From contig NZ_PVWK01000084.1 in the NCBI RefSeq assembly GCF_003003795.1, positions 1 to 64,000 of the forward strand: a stretch of DNA of 64,000 nucleotides, read 5' to 3'. Below, piece after piece: positions 53,349 through 63,972 of this stretch. This DNA is from Stenomitos frigidus ULC18 (GTDB lineage: Bacteria > Cyanobacteriota > Cyanobacteriia > Leptolyngbyales > Leptolyngbyaceae). Within the stretch, counting starts at the first letter, position 1; each line of letters opens with the position of its first letter. Made by a program: the position numbers and the translations under genes. A model generated the notes under the pieces. That model was not told where the DNA came from. It saw nothing but the letters and a program-made list of their open reading frames with translations, and ran no database searches.

Positions 53349-55349
53349 TTAATCTTGGAAACGTGGGGTCATGCAGTAAGGACAATCGATCCACTCTTGC
53401 TTGAGGTCAGCGCTACACACGCGGCAGCTCAAGGAGGTTTTGCGCTTGGCTCTCAGCTCAGACTCTAACCCAGTATCTGTAAAGGTCACTCGCTCAACTT
53501 CCTCAAGGGTCGTTTGACCAGTACGCACCAAATTCAAACTATACGCCAGCAACGTTTGCATGCCCTCTTCGACAGCAACCTCCTTGATTGACTCGGTCGG
53601 AGCACCCTGGGTGATCAGGTTTTGTAGCCGTTCGGTGACACGCATGACCTCATAGACACCACAACGTCCTTTGTATCCAGCACCACCACATTTGGGACAC
53701 AGTCTGTTCTGCGATCGTGCTTCCTGCATTTCGTTCGGCTGTAAAGTGGTGGCTTTGTAAAGGGTCAACTCACCTTCACTAGACGCGGATAAACCAAAGC
53801 GAGCTAACTCCTCTCTAGTCGGTGTGTAAGCCTCACAGCACTCGCTGCAAACTCGACGCATCAGTCGTTGAGCCACTACTCCCAGGAGTGCACCAGAAAC
53901 CATGAAGGGTTCAACACCCATTTCATCCAGGCGAGCGATCGCGCCAGCTGCATCGTTGGTGTGCAGTGTTGTTAAAACCAGGTGCCCAGTGAGCGCCGCT
54001 TCGATCGCGGTCTTGGCTGTTTCACGGTCACGGGTTTCACCCACCAGAATCACATCGGGATCTTGACGCAGAAAGGCTCTAAGAATGGCGGCAAAATCCA
54101 AGCCTTTCTCACGAATGACCTGTACCTGAGTGAGACCTGGCAGCGAATACTCAATGGGATCTTCGGCTGTACTGATGTTGACTCCTGGATCATTCCGTTC
54201 AGCCAGTGCCGAGTAGAGCGTTGTTGTCTTACCAGAACCCGTCGGACCTGTCACCAGGATCAAGCCAAAGGGCCGCCGCACCATTTCCTGCACAATTTGC
54301 AACGACTCTGGATCGGTGATCAGCTTATCCAAACCAAGCTGGGTGGCAGAGTTGTCTAGAATCCGGAGCACGACCTTCTCGCCATAGCGGCTGGGTAGTG
54401 TGTTGACCCGGAAATCTACCTTGCGACCGTCATAAATACGGCGAATGCGTCCGTCTTGCGGCGATCGACGTTCGGCAATGTCAAGCTGGGCAATGATCTT
54501 GAAGCGAGCCGTCACGGCTGGAATAATCTTTTTAGGGAACGGCTCAGCAAACGGTTCGCGCAGTACGCCATCTTTGCGGAAGCGCACACGCAAGAACTCC
54601 TCTTGAGGCTCAATGTGGATGTCAGAAACACCCTCTTGTAGAGCCTTAATCATGATCTTGTTGACCAGCGCGATCACTGGTGCGGCTTCAGCATCCGAAA
54701 CATCTAGATTGGCGTCATCTTCATCCGGGGCATCCTGCAAATCCAGGTAGCCCAGACCTTCTAGATCCTTATTGACATCAACTTTAGATTGGTCGTCAAG
54801 CTGTTTCTCGCGTTTCTCTTTTTCGTCTAAGTATTGATTGATGAGGCGGCGATAATCTTCTACTGTGATGACGAGTCGCTGCAACGCCAACCCTTGAGGC
54901 CGCAAGCGGCGGTTTAGGTCATCCTGAGCCTGCAGGTTGTCTGGATCGACCATTGCAACCAGCACAAACGGTGGCTGATTGTCACTCTTAGAGAGCGGAA
55001 CAAGGCTGTAGCGGCGGCATAAGTCGATCGGGATGAGTGTATCGATCAACTCACTGACTTGAGTGCTTGTAATTTGGCTAATCTCAGGATCAAGCGACTC
55101 AACACCATAAAGAATCTTCAACTCAAAGAGCTGCTGCTTTTTGTACTGACGAAGCAGATCAGGCGGTAGCTGCTGCCCTGTAATAGACTCCAGTACGTCG
55201 ATTAGCGCTCTGCCAGACTTGCGACTTTCGATTAAAGCTTGCTGCATCTGGGCATTATTGACATAGCCAGACTGAACAAGCTTGTTGCCAAATGGAGAGA
55301 AGTTATTCTGGACAACAAGCGCGCGACGTTGGGAAGAGGAGTTAGTCAT
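53349..55349 (-). CDS. pilB: type IV pilus extension ATPase PilB
   Basis: GspE-family motor for pilus assembly, about 666 aa from the ATG at 55349 (MTNSSSQRRALV). The frame is open to 55406, but the extra residues are not family-like. The N-terminal MshEN/T2SSE domain is followed by Walker A GPTGSGKTTTLYSAL, Asp box (EDPIEYSLPGL), Walker B (DPDVILVGETRDRET) and His box (GHLVLTTLHTNDA). Two zinc sites follow: CSECCEAY...CPKCGGAGYKGRCG, and at the very end CRVCSADLKQEWIDCPYC, which cyanobacterial PilB proteins also carry. It is the first gene of the pilBTC set. Confidence 0.97.
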   Translation of the reverse strand: MTNSSSQRRALVVQNNFSPFGNKLVQSGYVNNAQMQQALIESRKSGRALIDVLESITGQQLPPDLLRQYKKQQLFELKILYGVESLDPEISQITSTQVSELIDTLIPIDLCRRYSLVPLSKSDNQPPFVLVAMVDPDNLQAQDDLNRRLRPQGLALQRLVITVEDYRRLINQYLDEKEKREKQLDDQSKVDVNKDLEGLGYLDLQDAPDEDDANLDVSDAEAAPVIALVNKIMIKALQEGVSDIHIEPQEEFLRVRFRKDGVLREPFAEPFPKKIIPAVTARFKIIAQLDIAERRSPQDGRIRRIYDGRKVDFRVNTLPSRYGEKVVLRILDNSATQLGLDKLITDPESLQIVQEMVRRPFGLILVTGPTGSGKTTTLYSALAERNDPGVNISTAEDPIEYSLPGLTQVQVIREKGLDFAAILRAFLRQDPDVILVGETRDRETAKTAIEAALTGHLVLTTLHTNDAAGAIARLDEMGVEPFMVSGALLGVVAQRLMRRVCSECCEAYTPTREELARFGLSASSEGELTLYKATTLQPNEMQEARSQNRLCPKCGGAGYKGRCGVYEVMRVTERLQNLITQGAPTESIKEVAVEEGMQTLLAYSLNLVRTGQTTLEEVERVTFTDTGLESELRAKRKTSLSCRVCSADLKQEWIDCPYCMTPRFQD

Positions 55350-55406
55350 AGCGGGTTGAAGAGGGTCTCCTGGTTTACTAAAATATGCCCAAAAAGCGAC
55401 AAGCAA

Positions 55407-55988
55407 TCGCTAAGATAATACTGATGTTTTGCGCTGATCGCTACGTAAAGCTGTTTGAGCGCAAGATTGACCAAATGTGATTGAACTCACAGTACGGTTA
55501 AACCTTAACAGGAGCCAACTGAACGAGTCGGCTCTTCAGTCGCAAGTAACTTAGAGTAATGGGTGCTCAACTTCACTGTGTGTGATCACCATAAAGCTTC
55601 ACCTGCAATTGCCAGCAAAAAAGTTTCGATAATCGCCTACACTTGCACATTATCAATTGACTGAATCTTTGTGAGGCTGCTCACTTTAAACCCACGACTG
55701 TTCAAAATCATAGCCCCTAGTGCCTCGTTCGTCAGGCTTTGAGATACAGTTTGTTCAGCTTGGGCGCTTGCTAACTCTCGCTCGATTCAACGCTAATAGT
55801 ACACTTGATTGGTTTTATGCTTGCTACCAGTTCACGCTAGTTTGAGTCAGGCCATCATACTAAAAGGCTGGGGCAGAGTCAGCCAAACGCTATCCGCTAG
55901 ATAGATTATTGCGGCCGCTTCATTCTTAAAACGTATAGGATAAATCTGGTAGCTAACAAGCAGTCTTGAGGATTGGGATTGAATAGCA
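55407..55988. other. intergenic region between pilB and grpE
   Basis: About 580 nt between divergent genes, presumably holding promoters for pilBTC and for the grpE-dnaK-dnaJ cluster. There is an AT-rich -10-like GTATAGGATAAAT at about 55932. I see no CIRCE element or ORF. Confidence 0.5.
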
Positions 55989-56741
55989 ATGATTGACGAA
56001 GAAAATCAGCATGAGAGCGTACAAAATTCAGCGTCTGACTCCTCAGCTAGTTCTGTGAGTGCAGGAGATGCGGCTTCACCAGAGGGTGACTTTGCTGCAG
56101 AGTCAGCGATCGATCCAACATTAGCTGCTACAACGATCGATGATGGTGTAACAGTGCCCCCCGAAACCGTGCAGGCAACTGTCGTTGATCAAGAGCCTGG
56201 GGCACCTGAAGGCTCGGCCTTACTGGGCGAGAAGGACAATGAGATTAAACTGCTGAAAGCTCAACTGGAGGAACGTACAAACCAATGTGTACGGATTGCG
56301 GCTGACTTTGACAACTATCGCAAACGGACTCAGCGCGAACGTGAGGATCTGGAACTGCAAGTAAAGTGCTCGACCATTAACGAACTCTTGCCAGTCGTTG
56401 ATAACTTTGAGCGGGCACGATCGCAAATTAAGCCTCAAACCGACCAGGAAACAACAATTCACAAAAGTTACCAAAGTGTCTACAAGCAATTGGTTGATTG
56501 CTTAAAACGAATTGGCGTTGCACCCATGCGTTCTGAAGGCAAAGAGTTTGACCCAAGTTTTCACGAAGCTGTTATGCGCCAGCCAACCGATGAGCATCCG
56601 GAAGGTACGGTCATCGAAGAACTGGTGCGCGGCTACGTGCTCGGCGAGCGGGTTCTTCGTCATGCGTTGGTAAAAGTTGCTGCCCCCCCAGAGCCCGTGA
56701 TAACCTCGGAGGAGTCTGATCAGAGTGGTGCACAAAACTAG
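55989..56741 (+). CDS. grpE: nucleotide exchange factor GrpE
   Basis: Releases ADP from DnaK, 250 aa. A long acidic, Ser/Ala-rich unstructured N-terminus (residues 1-85) is followed by the paired-helix dimer region ([33 protein letters not shown]) and the beta-domain ([36 protein letters not shown]). The length of the N-terminal extension fits cyanobacterial GrpE. dnaK follows 163 nt downstream, so this begins a chaperone cluster. Confidence 0.95.
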   Translation: MIDEENQHESVQNSASDSSASSVSAGDAASPEGDFAAESAIDPTLAATTIDDGVTVPPETVQATVVDQEPGAPEGSALLGEKDNEIKLLKAQLEERTNQCVRIAADFDNYRKRTQREREDLELQVKCSTINELLPVVDNFERARSQIKPQTDQETTIHKSYQSVYKQLVDCLKRIGVAPMRSEGKEFDPSFHEAVMRQPTDEHPEGTVIEELVRGYVLGERVLRHALVKVAAPPEPVITSEESDQSGAQN

Positions 56742-56904
56742 TTTTGCCTAGTACGTTTACTTCCAAACTAGATTTGGGAATGCTTGAACTCAGAGCTGTT
56801 GAGCGATGTGGCCATTTACGGAACATTTTTGCTCAACAGTTTCAGCAGCATTGATCGAGATCTAAGCATCAAAATTCACTTCACGTATCTTACCGCCACT
56901 TGCT

Positions 56905-58839
56905 ATGGGAAAAGTCATTGGTATCGACCTGGGCACGACAAATAGCTGCGTTGCTGTCTTAGAGGGCGGTCAACCGATTGTCATCTCTAATTCGGAGGGT
57001 GGACGAACGACCCCAAGCATGGTTGGCTTTGGCAAAGTTGGCGATCGTCTGGTAGGGCAGTTGGCTAAGCGACAGGCGGTCACCAACGCTGAAAATACGG
57101 TCTTTAGCATTAAGCGATTCATTGGTCGCCGTTGGGATGACACCGAAATGGAGCGATCGCGCGTTCCTTACGTCTGTGTTAAAGGCAAAGATGACACTGT
57201 GGACGTCCAGATTCGTGGACGCAACTTCACGCCACAAGAAGTGTCGGCAATGGTGCTGCAAAAGCTGAAGCAGGATGCCGAAAACTACCTGGGCGAGCCG
57301 GTACAGCAAGCCGTGATTACGGTGCCTGCTTATTTTAGTGACGCTCAGCGGCAGGCAACCAAAGATGCGGGCACGATCGCAGGGCTGGATGTGTTGCGGA
57401 TCATCAACGAGCCAACGGCAGCCGCGCTTGCCTATGGCATGGAGAAACAAGACCAGGATCAGTGCATTCTGGTTTTTGACTTGGGCGGTGGTACGTTCGA
57501 TGTCTCCATCCTGCAAATGGGAGATGGGGTCTTTGAAGTGAAGGCAACGTCTGGCAACAACCACTTAGGTGGGGATGATTTTGACGACTGCATTGTGCGC
57601 TGGATGATTACGATCTTCAAAGACCAGGAAGGCATCGATCTATCGATCGATAAAATGGCACTCCAACGGTTACGAGAAGCGGCGGAGAAGGCGAAGATCG
57701 AGCTGTCTGGCACCCTGACAACCTCAATCAACCTCCCGTTCATCACGGCGGATGAAACAGGCCCTAAACACCTGGAAATGGAGCTTAATCGCTCAACGTT
57801 TGAAGAGTTGGTCAGCCATCTGGTGGAAGGGACCATTAAGCCGACTGAACAGGCTCTCAAGGATTCAGATTTGACCATCAATGACATTGATCGCATCTTA
57901 CTTGTTGGCGGGTCTACCCGTATCCCCGCTGTGCAAGATGCGATCCGCAAATACTTCAACAACAAAGCTCCTGATCGATCGGTGAATCCTGATGAAGCGG
58001 TGGCGTTGGGTGCAGCGATTCAAGGTGGCGTCTTGGGAGGCGAAGTTAAGGATCTACTGCTACTTGACGTGACCCCCCTTTCGTTGGGTATCGAAACGCT
58101 GGGTGAAGTCTTTACAAAAATTATCGAGCGTAACACCACCATTCCAACCAGTAAGACCCAAGTCTTTTCAACGGCAACGGATGGGCAAACCTCTGTCGAA
58201 ATCCACGCCTTGCAGGGTGAGAGAGCAATGGCTAAGGATAATAAGAGTTTAGGCAAGTTCCAACTTAACGGGATTCCTCCGGCTCCTCGCGGCGTCCCTC
58301 AGATCGAAGTTTCGTTTGACATTGATGCAAACGGCATCCTCAAAGTCTCTGCTCGTGATAAGGGGACAGGGCGTGAGCAAAGCGTTTCGACCACTAATAC
58401 GGGTGGTTTAAGCCCGAGTGAAATTGAACGGATACGGTTAGATGCGGAAATCTTCGCTGAGGAAGATGAACGCCGTAAGAAGCTGGTTGCCTTGAAGAAT
58501 CAAGCAGATAGCCTGTTCTATAGCTACGAAACGACCCTTCGCGACAACAGTGAGTTTATTGCGGATGACCTCAAGGTGCAGGCTTTGGAAAAAGTAACTG
58601 AGTTGAAGGCCGCGGCGGCTGATCCGACGATCACACCAGAAGCTTTCAGACAATGCCTGGATACACTGCAAGAAACGTTGCTTGCGATTGGTGCATCGGT
58701 CTACCAGCGTGTTAACGAGGTGCCCAGCGATGAAGCTACAACCCAGTTTCATCCATCGAACGGGTCGCTTGATCCAGATGACGACTACAGCTTTGAAAAC
58801 GATGCTACTGTCACAGCCGATTACGAAGCTGTAGATTAG
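56905..58839 (+). CDS. dnaK: molecular chaperone DnaK (Hsp70)
   Basis: ATP-dependent protein-folding chaperone, 644 aa. The ATPase domain starts [18 protein letters not shown] and contains [32 protein letters not shown] and [14 protein letters not shown]. The linker [17 protein letters not shown] leads to the substrate domain and helical lid (from about residue 510). The end ([20 protein letters not shown]) is acidic but lacks the usual EEVD-like ending. It lies between grpE and dnaJ, the classic trio, and is likely the main housekeeping or heat-shock DnaK2-type copy (inference). Confidence 0.98.
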   Translation: MGKVIGIDLGTTNSCVAVLEGGQPIVISNSEGGRTTPSMVGFGKVGDRLVGQLAKRQAVTNAENTVFSIKRFIGRRWDDTEMERSRVPYVCVKGKDDTVDVQIRGRNFTPQEVSAMVLQKLKQDAENYLGEPVQQAVITVPAYFSDAQRQATKDAGTIAGLDVLRIINEPTAAALAYGMEKQDQDQCILVFDLGGGTFDVSILQMGDGVFEVKATSGNNHLGGDDFDDCIVRWMITIFKDQEGIDLSIDKMALQRLREAAEKAKIELSGTLTTSINLPFITADETGPKHLEMELNRSTFEELVSHLVEGTIKPTEQALKDSDLTINDIDRILLVGGSTRIPAVQDAIRKYFNNKAPDRSVNPDEAVALGAAIQGGVLGGEVKDLLLLDVTPLSLGIETLGEVFTKIIERNTTIPTSKTQVFSTATDGQTSVEIHALQGERAMAKDNKSLGKFQLNGIPPAPRGVPQIEVSFDIDANGILKVSARDKGTGREQSVSTTNTGGLSPSEIERIRLDAEIFAEEDERRKKLVALKNQADSLFYSYETTLRDNSEFIADDLKVQALEKVTELKAAAADPTITPEAFRQCLDTLQETLLAIGASVYQRVNEVPSDEATTQFHPSNGSLDPDDDYSFENDATVTADYEAVD

Positions 58840-58960
58840 ATAAGGTATAGGAGTGGTCGGTAGAGAGTAGCGGTAGAGGGTCAGCGTCCGAAACCAAATC
58901 TCCAGACCCAGAACTCAGCCCCCAGCTCTAAGAATCCTTTTACCCTCCCAGCAGCACTCT

Positions 58961-60097
58961 ATGGCTCGTGATTATTACGAAACACTCGGCGTATCGCGCG
59001 ACGCCGACAAAGAGGAAATCAAACAGGCGTATCGGCGTTTAGCACGTCGGTACCATCCTGACGTGAACAAAGAAGACGGAGCCGAAGAGCGCTTTAAGGA
59101 AATTAATCGCGCCTATGAAGTGCTTTCAGAGCCCGAAACGCGTGCTCGCTACAACCAATTTGGGGAAGCGGGTGTCGGTTCAGCGGCCGGAGGCGGCTTC
59201 CAAGACTTTGGCGACATGGGCGGGTTCGCTGATATTTTCGAGAGTTTCTTCAGTGGGTTTTCTGGCGGTGGTGCTCCTGGTCAAACGGGACGACGACGTA
59301 CCGGGCCCATGCGGGGAGACGATCTTCGACTCGACCTCAAGCTAGAGTTTCGAGAGGCTATTTTCGGCGGTGAACGCGAGATTCGCATCAATCATTTGGA
59401 AACCTGCACAACCTGTAGCGGTACCGGTGCAAAGCCAGGCACGCGTCCCCGTACCTGTGCTACCTGCAGCGGTGCAGGGCAGGTGCGTCGAGCCACTCGC
59501 ACACCGTTTGGTAGTTTTACACAAGTATCCGTCTGCCCGACATGTGCAGGAAGTGGGCAAGTTGTAGAAGAAAAGTGCGAAGTCTGTAGCGGTAATGGTC
59601 AACGGCAAGAGACGAAGAAGCTGAAGATTAACATCCCGGCTGGGGTCGATAATGGTACCCGTTTGCGCGTTTCGAATGAGGGCGATGCTGGACAGCGTAG
59701 CGGGCCTCCAGGGGATCTTTATGTTTATCTGTTCGTCAACGAAGATCCAGAATTTCAGCGCGAAGGGATTAATATTCTTTCGGAGCTTAAGATTAGCTAC
59801 GTGCAGGCAATTTTAGGCTCTCGCGTGGAAGTTAATACCGTTGATAACGAGCCGCAGGAGCTGTTGATTCCACCGGGAACTCAGTCAGGGAAGGTGTTAA
59901 CACTGGAAGGGAAAGGTGTGCCGAAGTTGGGTAATCCAGTGAGTCGTGGCGATTACCTCATTACGATTTCAATCGATATCCCAACCAAAATCTCATTGGA
60001 AGAGCGGGAACTACTGGAGAAATTAGCGAAATTACGCGGCGATCGCATTGGTAAAAGCGGCATTGAAGGGTTCTTTGGTAAGGTGTTTGGTACATGA
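58961..60097 (+). CDS. dnaJ: chaperone DnaJ (type A Hsp40)
   Basis: Co-chaperone delivering substrates to DnaK and stimulating its ATPase, 378 aa. The J-domain ([19 protein letters not shown], with the HPD triad near residue 33), the Gly/Phe-rich region ([21 protein letters not shown]) and four CxxCxGxG-type zinc motifs ([32 protein letters not shown]) are followed by the substrate-binding barrels. It is complete. It follows dnaK by 121 nt and overlaps the tusA-like gene by 4 nt (ATGA), so the two are translationally coupled. Confidence 0.98.
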   Translation: MARDYYETLGVSRDADKEEIKQAYRRLARRYHPDVNKEDGAEERFKEINRAYEVLSEPETRARYNQFGEAGVGSAAGGGFQDFGDMGGFADIFESFFSGFSGGGAPGQTGRRRTGPMRGDDLRLDLKLEFREAIFGGEREIRINHLETCTTCSGTGAKPGTRPRTCATCSGAGQVRRATRTPFGSFTQVSVCPTCAGSGQVVEEKCEVCSGNGQRQETKKLKINIPAGVDNGTRLRVSNEGDAGQRSGPPGDLYVYLFVNEDPEFQREGINILSELKISYVQAILGSRVEVNTVDNEPQELLIPPGTQSGKVLTLEGKGVPKLGNPVSRGDYLITISIDIPTKISLEERELLEKLAKLRGDRIGKSGIEGFFGKVFGT

Positions 60098-60366
60098 GTC
60101 CCTCGCAACCACTCTCTCCTACACCGGATGCCCAATTGGATCTGCGAGGCACACCCTGCCCGATTAACTTTGTGCGTACCAAGCTCAAGCTTGATCAAAT
60201 GCCTCCAGGCGCTCTGTTAGAAGTTTGGCTTGATCCCGGTGAGCCGATCGAACAGGTGCCCGATAGCCTGATGATGGAAGGCTATGGTATTGAGCAAATT
60301 GAAGACCGTTCAGGCTTCTTTGCTATCAAGATTCGGCGACCTGTCTTACAGCCGGGAGAGTCTTGA
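60094..60366 (+). CDS. TusA/SirA-family sulfur-carrier protein
   Basis: A 90-aa protein with the TusA-like fold. The active-site motif is [19 protein letters not shown], with the Cys and following Pro (CPIN, where TusA has CPxP), then [12 protein letters not shown]-type strand ([20 protein letters not shown]). Such proteins carry persulfide sulfur for tRNA thiolation or cofactors. The second Pro of CPxP is replaced by Asn, so activity is less certain. The start overlaps the dnaJ stop by 4 nt; rsgA begins 43 nt later. Confidence 0.88.
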   Translation: MSPSQPLSPTPDAQLDLRGTPCPINFVRTKLKLDQMPPGALLEVWLDPGEPIEQVPDSLMMEGYGIEQIEDRSGFFAIKIRRPVLQPGES

Positions 60367-60409
60367 GTAAGGCATCCTCTCTTCACGGGCAAGTTTTGAG
60401 TGTGGTGTT

Positions 60410-61588
60410 ATGAGTTCTGAGTTGAACGATCCACTTAACGCTCAAAGCGCTACTGAAAGAGAAGCGCACTCTAAGCCGCCTCTGCCACTTCTGGGCACTG
60501 TCGTGGCAGTGCAGGCCAATTACTATCACGTGCAGCTTGATTTCAGTCGGGAGCCAGGAGTGTGCCAAGACGGTAAAGCGGCGCAAATTGCAAGCTCCAG
60601 ACTATCAGTGCCGCTGATGCTGCTTTGTACTCGTCGATCGCGCCTGAAAAAAATTGGACAGCGGGTGATGGTGGGCGATCGCGTCGAGGTTGAAGAACCA
60701 GACTGGGACGGTGGACGTGGGGCGATTGCGCACGTTTTACCGCGTCGCTCAGAGCTGGATCGTCCACCAGTTGCTAACGCGGATCAACTCCTTCTAGTGT
60801 TCGCAATGGTTGAGCCGACGCTAGATCCCCATCAACTGAGCCATTTTTTGATCAAAGCAGAGACGACGCAGCTACAAGTTTGCCTTTGCTTGAATAAAAG
60901 TGACCTTGCCACCGCTGATGAACGCGAACATTGGCAAAATCGCTTACAGCATTGGGGCTATAGGCCAATCTTGATCAGCGTGCACCAGGCCATAGGATTG
61001 GCGGCTTTGGCTGCTCAGCTTACCGATCGTGTCACCATCGTTTCGGGACCATCGGGGGTTGGCAAGTCTAGTTTGATCAATCAGTTTGTGCCCAACTCTG
61101 ATTTACGAGTTGCCACGGTGTCTGGCAAGCTGGGTCGTGGACGGCATACCACACGGCATGTCGAGCTGTTTGAGCTGCCAACGGGTGGGTTGCTGGCCGA
61201 TACGCCTGGTTTCAACCAACCGGATTTAGACTGTGCGCCTGAAGACCTGGCAAATTATTTCCCAGAAGCACGGAAGCGGTTAGCAGAGGCGAATTGTCAG
61301 TTCAGCGATTGCCTGCATCGAGATGAGCCAAACTGTGTAGTGCGGGGCGATTGGGAACGCTACGAGCATTATTTGCATTTTCTGGAAGCGGCGATCGCTC
61401 GTCAGGAGGCTTTAAATAAGCTTGGTGATAGCGAATCGACGATGAAACGTAAAAGCGATCGAGCTGGAGAACAGTATGAGCCAAAGCTCGAAACAAAAAA
61501 ATACCGTCGTCCCTCACGCCGTGTGCTGCAGCAGACGCTACAAAACATGCGATATGACTTAAAAGATGCTTCGCTGGATGGGGACTGA
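60410..61588 (+). CDS. rsgA: ribosome small-subunit-dependent GTPase RsgA (YjeQ)
   Basis: Circularly permuted GTPase that helps mature the 30S subunit, 392 aa. The OB-fold domain (LLGTVVAVQANYYHVQL, residues 20-110) is followed by the permuted G motifs: G4 NKSD, then G1 GPSGVGKSSLIN, G2 region TTRHVELFEL and G3 DTPGFNQP. The C-terminal zinc domain has C-x6-H-x3-type ligands (ANCQFSDCLHRDEPNCVV). The basic C-terminal 50 residues (KRKSDRAGEQ...) are an extension. It ends the grpE-dnaK-dnaJ-tusA-rsgA run. Confidence 0.96.
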   Translation: MSSELNDPLNAQSATEREAHSKPPLPLLGTVVAVQANYYHVQLDFSREPGVCQDGKAAQIASSRLSVPLMLLCTRRSRLKKIGQRVMVGDRVEVEEPDWDGGRGAIAHVLPRRSELDRPPVANADQLLLVFAMVEPTLDPHQLSHFLIKAETTQLQVCLCLNKSDLATADEREHWQNRLQHWGYRPILISVHQAIGLAALAAQLTDRVTIVSGPSGVGKSSLINQFVPNSDLRVATVSGKLGRGRHTTRHVELFELPTGGLLADTPGFNQPDLDCAPEDLANYFPEARKRLAEANCQFSDCLHRDEPNCVVRGDWERYEHYLHFLEAAIARQEALNKLGDSESTMKRKSDRAGEQYEPKLETKKYRRPSRRVLQQTLQNMRYDLKDASLDGD

Positions 61589-61819
61589 GGAAAGAAGGAT
61601 GAAGGATGAAGGAACGTTTTGATTTTTGAGTTGGAAATCAGGAGAGAGGAGAAAGGACTTTGAGTTCAGACTCTAGTCTTGTACCTCGTAATAACCAACA
61701 GCTTGATTACCGACCAAATGGTTGCTTACTGCTGCGATTGCGCTGATTGAGGCTAAAATCGCACTACTAGGTGCAGTTCTGGAGTAGGCGCAGTTCTGGA
61801 GCGTTTCAGTAACATCCTT

Positions 61820-62251
61820 ATGAGAAAACCGTTTGCTCGGCTGAAGTTTTTGCCCTGGCGATCGCTGTTTCAAGCGGCATTTGTGGCTGTAGTGCTCCTG
61901 GCGCTCCCAGTTGATATCTTGTTGCAGGTTGCGAGCCGCTATGGCAATCAGTCCCCTGCACTTGAAAGCATGGTGAGCCTTCTGATGTCGCCCTCTATGG
62001 CACTCATCATTGGTCTTGGCTTGCCCGTCGGCTTAGGGGCCTTAGCGGTGTTTGCCTTAGAGCGCATCGATCGCTCTAGCATCAGCACAGGCAGTTTATG
62101 GGGTCTGGTGCTCTGTGTAGCGCTTGTATTTCTCTTGGAGAAGTGGCTGCTCTTCGGATCGCCTGGATTTAGCATGACTGTGCTGGCGCTGATTGCTGTC
62201 GGCGTTTTTTGGAAGGGACGCCCCTACTGGCACTCATACAGACGGTGGTAA
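61820..62251 (+). CDS. membrane protein, 143 aa
   Basis: An unrecognised integral membrane protein with four hydrophobic segments: FQAAFVAVVLLALPVDILLQV, ALIIGLGLPVGLGALAVFAL, LWGLVLCVALVFLLEKWLL and MTVLALIAVGVFW. The N-terminus is basic (MRKPFARLKFLPWRS), suggesting a cytoplasmic start. It converges on the 94-aa gene. The function is unknown. Confidence 0.7.
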   Translation: MRKPFARLKFLPWRSLFQAAFVAVVLLALPVDILLQVASRYGNQSPALESMVSLLMSPSMALIIGLGLPVGLGALAVFALERIDRSSISTGSLWGLVLCVALVFLLEKWLLFGSPGFSMTVLALIAVGVFWKGRPYWHSYRRW

Positions 62252-62255
62252 TGTT

Positions 62256-62540
62256 CTATGGTGGCGCTGGGTCTGAGGGATCGACTGCTGTCACGAGCCG
62301 CTCTAAGACATCCGTCAGGCGATCGAGCCGTTGCAGCGATTCCTGTTGCGCTTCGGTGAGCGTTTGTACCGCATCACTGAGCGCAAAAACTTGGTACCCC
62401 TGCTGCTGTACATGGCTTGCAAGCGCATCCAATCGTTGCGATAGGCAATCGACGGTTTCGGTCGTTGCAAGTACCGCTTCACCGATCTGTTGCACAATTA
62501 ACTCTAATTCTGGGCGATTTTCAGCATCCACAGTCCGCAA
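62256..62540 (-). CDS. small coiled-coil protein, 94 aa
   Basis: An unrecognised soluble protein that is nearly all helical, with heptad-like Leu/Val spacing (IVQQIGEAVLATTETVDCLSQRL, then LSDAVQTLTEAQQESLQRLDRLTDVLERLVTA), hence probably a coiled coil. The start is TTG at 62540 with AAAGG close by. It is convergent with the 143-aa membrane protein gene (4-nt gap). It could be a shadow ORF, but its composition is convincing. Confidence 0.55.
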   Translation of the reverse strand: MRTVDAENRPELELIVQQIGEAVLATTETVDCLSQRLDALASHVQQQGYQVFALSDAVQTLTEAQQESLQRLDRLTDVLERLVTAVDPSDPAPP

Positions 62541-62751
62541 ACCTTTAGTGCAAGCGAATAGCCATATTGTTATATCAGTTCAAAGAACGATCGTTGCAGA
62601 CTGATCTTGGGTGAGGACGTGGTGTTGCCGTGCCCCTACAAGCGGTGTTACCTGCTCGCTTTAAGTTGTATTAGATTTTAGACCAGTTCGATCAGGTTGC
62701 AACACCGTCACGTAGAACGGTGTTACAGCAGAAAGCAACAGCAACAGCCGC

Positions 62752-63972
62752 TTACTTGACCTGAATCTTCGCCAGAGTTGTGTTCTGGTAGTATTGCAGC
62801 AAAATTTGTTGATAGTTAGTACCACGTTGTGCAAGGTTATAAGCACCCCATTGGCTCAAGCCTAGCCCATGTCCAAAACCACGACCGCTCACCTGAAAGG
62901 TCGTAGGTGCAGCTTGCGCTTTTTCTTTACTTGCTTCCAGCACAGGCTGAGGAACAATGCTGAAGAGTGTACTTCTCAGGTTCAGAGCGGTTTGAAGGGC
63001 CTCACCGCTGACGATCTTCTGACCTTTATCGCCCACCACTCGCATTGACTTGATCCGTCCGCATGCAGTTGTTTCCACAGCCTGAAACGAGATGATGTTA
63101 CCCACTCCAGGAATGCGCTTGCTTAAGGCAGTGCGGGAAAATTCTTCTCCCCACTGAGCCACGGGCGATACCTCTGGGAAGTTTTCTTTGACCGATCGCA
63201 GGTAAGGCACTGGACTTGACCACACATCCTCAGAATTTTCGGTACAGCCGCCAGCAGACGAGTGGAAGGCCGCCTCAATAATCTGACCACTGGAGACTAG
63301 CACTTGCTCAGCTGTCGCATTCACCGCCGTCTGTGTGCCCGTTGATTCATCCCGAATGCCTCTATAAACTTGTGATGCCGTTGTGTCTACCACATCATAA
63401 ATGCCGTTGGTCGCTCGTTGGCGATGATACAGCGCATAGGAACGCGCTGCGACTGCCTGTGCTTTCAAGGCTTCCTGGGGCCAGTTGCCGTTCATTTCGC
63501 CACCCAGAACGCTGTAGAGATATTGTTCTAGATCGACGTAGTTGACAGCGATGAGCCCGCTTTTGCCTGGGACAACGAGCGTACGACCACGATACCAGCG
63601 ATCGCCGATATATACGTAGCCGCCTTCCGTTGGCTCAACCCAAAGTTGGCTTGACTGCCAGCGATCGAGGCTAACGCTACCCTGTTTGGGCTGAGCGATA
63701 AAGGCATTCATTGGTGCAATTTCGCCCAAGGGTTGCCCGTTACTACCGCGTACGATCCCTTTCGTCGAACTGCCAATGGCGACCTGACTAACGCCGTTCT
63801 CAACCGCAACTCGTAATTCCAACGCTGCTTCGGCCGGACGACTAACGGCGCTTTCCATCACGGCAAAGGCTGCCATCCAGATAAAGAGTTCCAACCACCG
63901 ACTGCGTCCTTTCAAATGCTTTAGCGTTCTCAGCTGAGAGAACAGTAAAAAGGGGAAGCGTTCCAATGACAT
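62752..63972 (-). CDS. SpoIID/LytB-domain protein
   Basis: A 406-aa cell-envelope protein with an N-terminal membrane helix (WLELFIWMAAFAVMESAVSRPAEA, about residues 28-50), likely a signal anchor. The SpoIID/LytB domain follows: YSVLGGEMNGNWPQEALKAQAVAARSYALYHRQ, AFHSSAGGCTENSEDVW and, near the end, GRGFGHGLGLSQWGAYNLAQRG. In spore formers SpoIID is a peptidoglycan lytic transglycosylase. Cyanobacterial relatives are non-sporulating and act on the wall in an undefined way. The ATG at 63972 is preceded by GAGGAGA; a GTG at 63990 is possible. Confidence 0.93.
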   Translation of the reverse strand: MSLERFPFLLFSQLRTLKHLKGRSRWLELFIWMAAFAVMESAVSRPAEAALELRVAVENGVSQVAIGSSTKGIVRGSNGQPLGEIAPMNAFIAQPKQGSVSLDRWQSSQLWVEPTEGGYVYIGDRWYRGRTLVVPGKSGLIAVNYVDLEQYLYSVLGGEMNGNWPQEALKAQAVAARSYALYHRQRATNGIYDVVDTTASQVYRGIRDESTGTQTAVNATAEQVLVSSGQIIEAAFHSSAGGCTENSEDVWSSPVPYLRSVKENFPEVSPVAQWGEEFSRTALSKRIPGVGNIISFQAVETTACGRIKSMRVVGDKGQKIVSGEALQTALNLRSTLFSIVPQPVLEASKEKAQAAPTTFQVSGRGFGHGLGLSQWGAYNLAQRGTNYQQILLQYYQNTTLAKIQVK

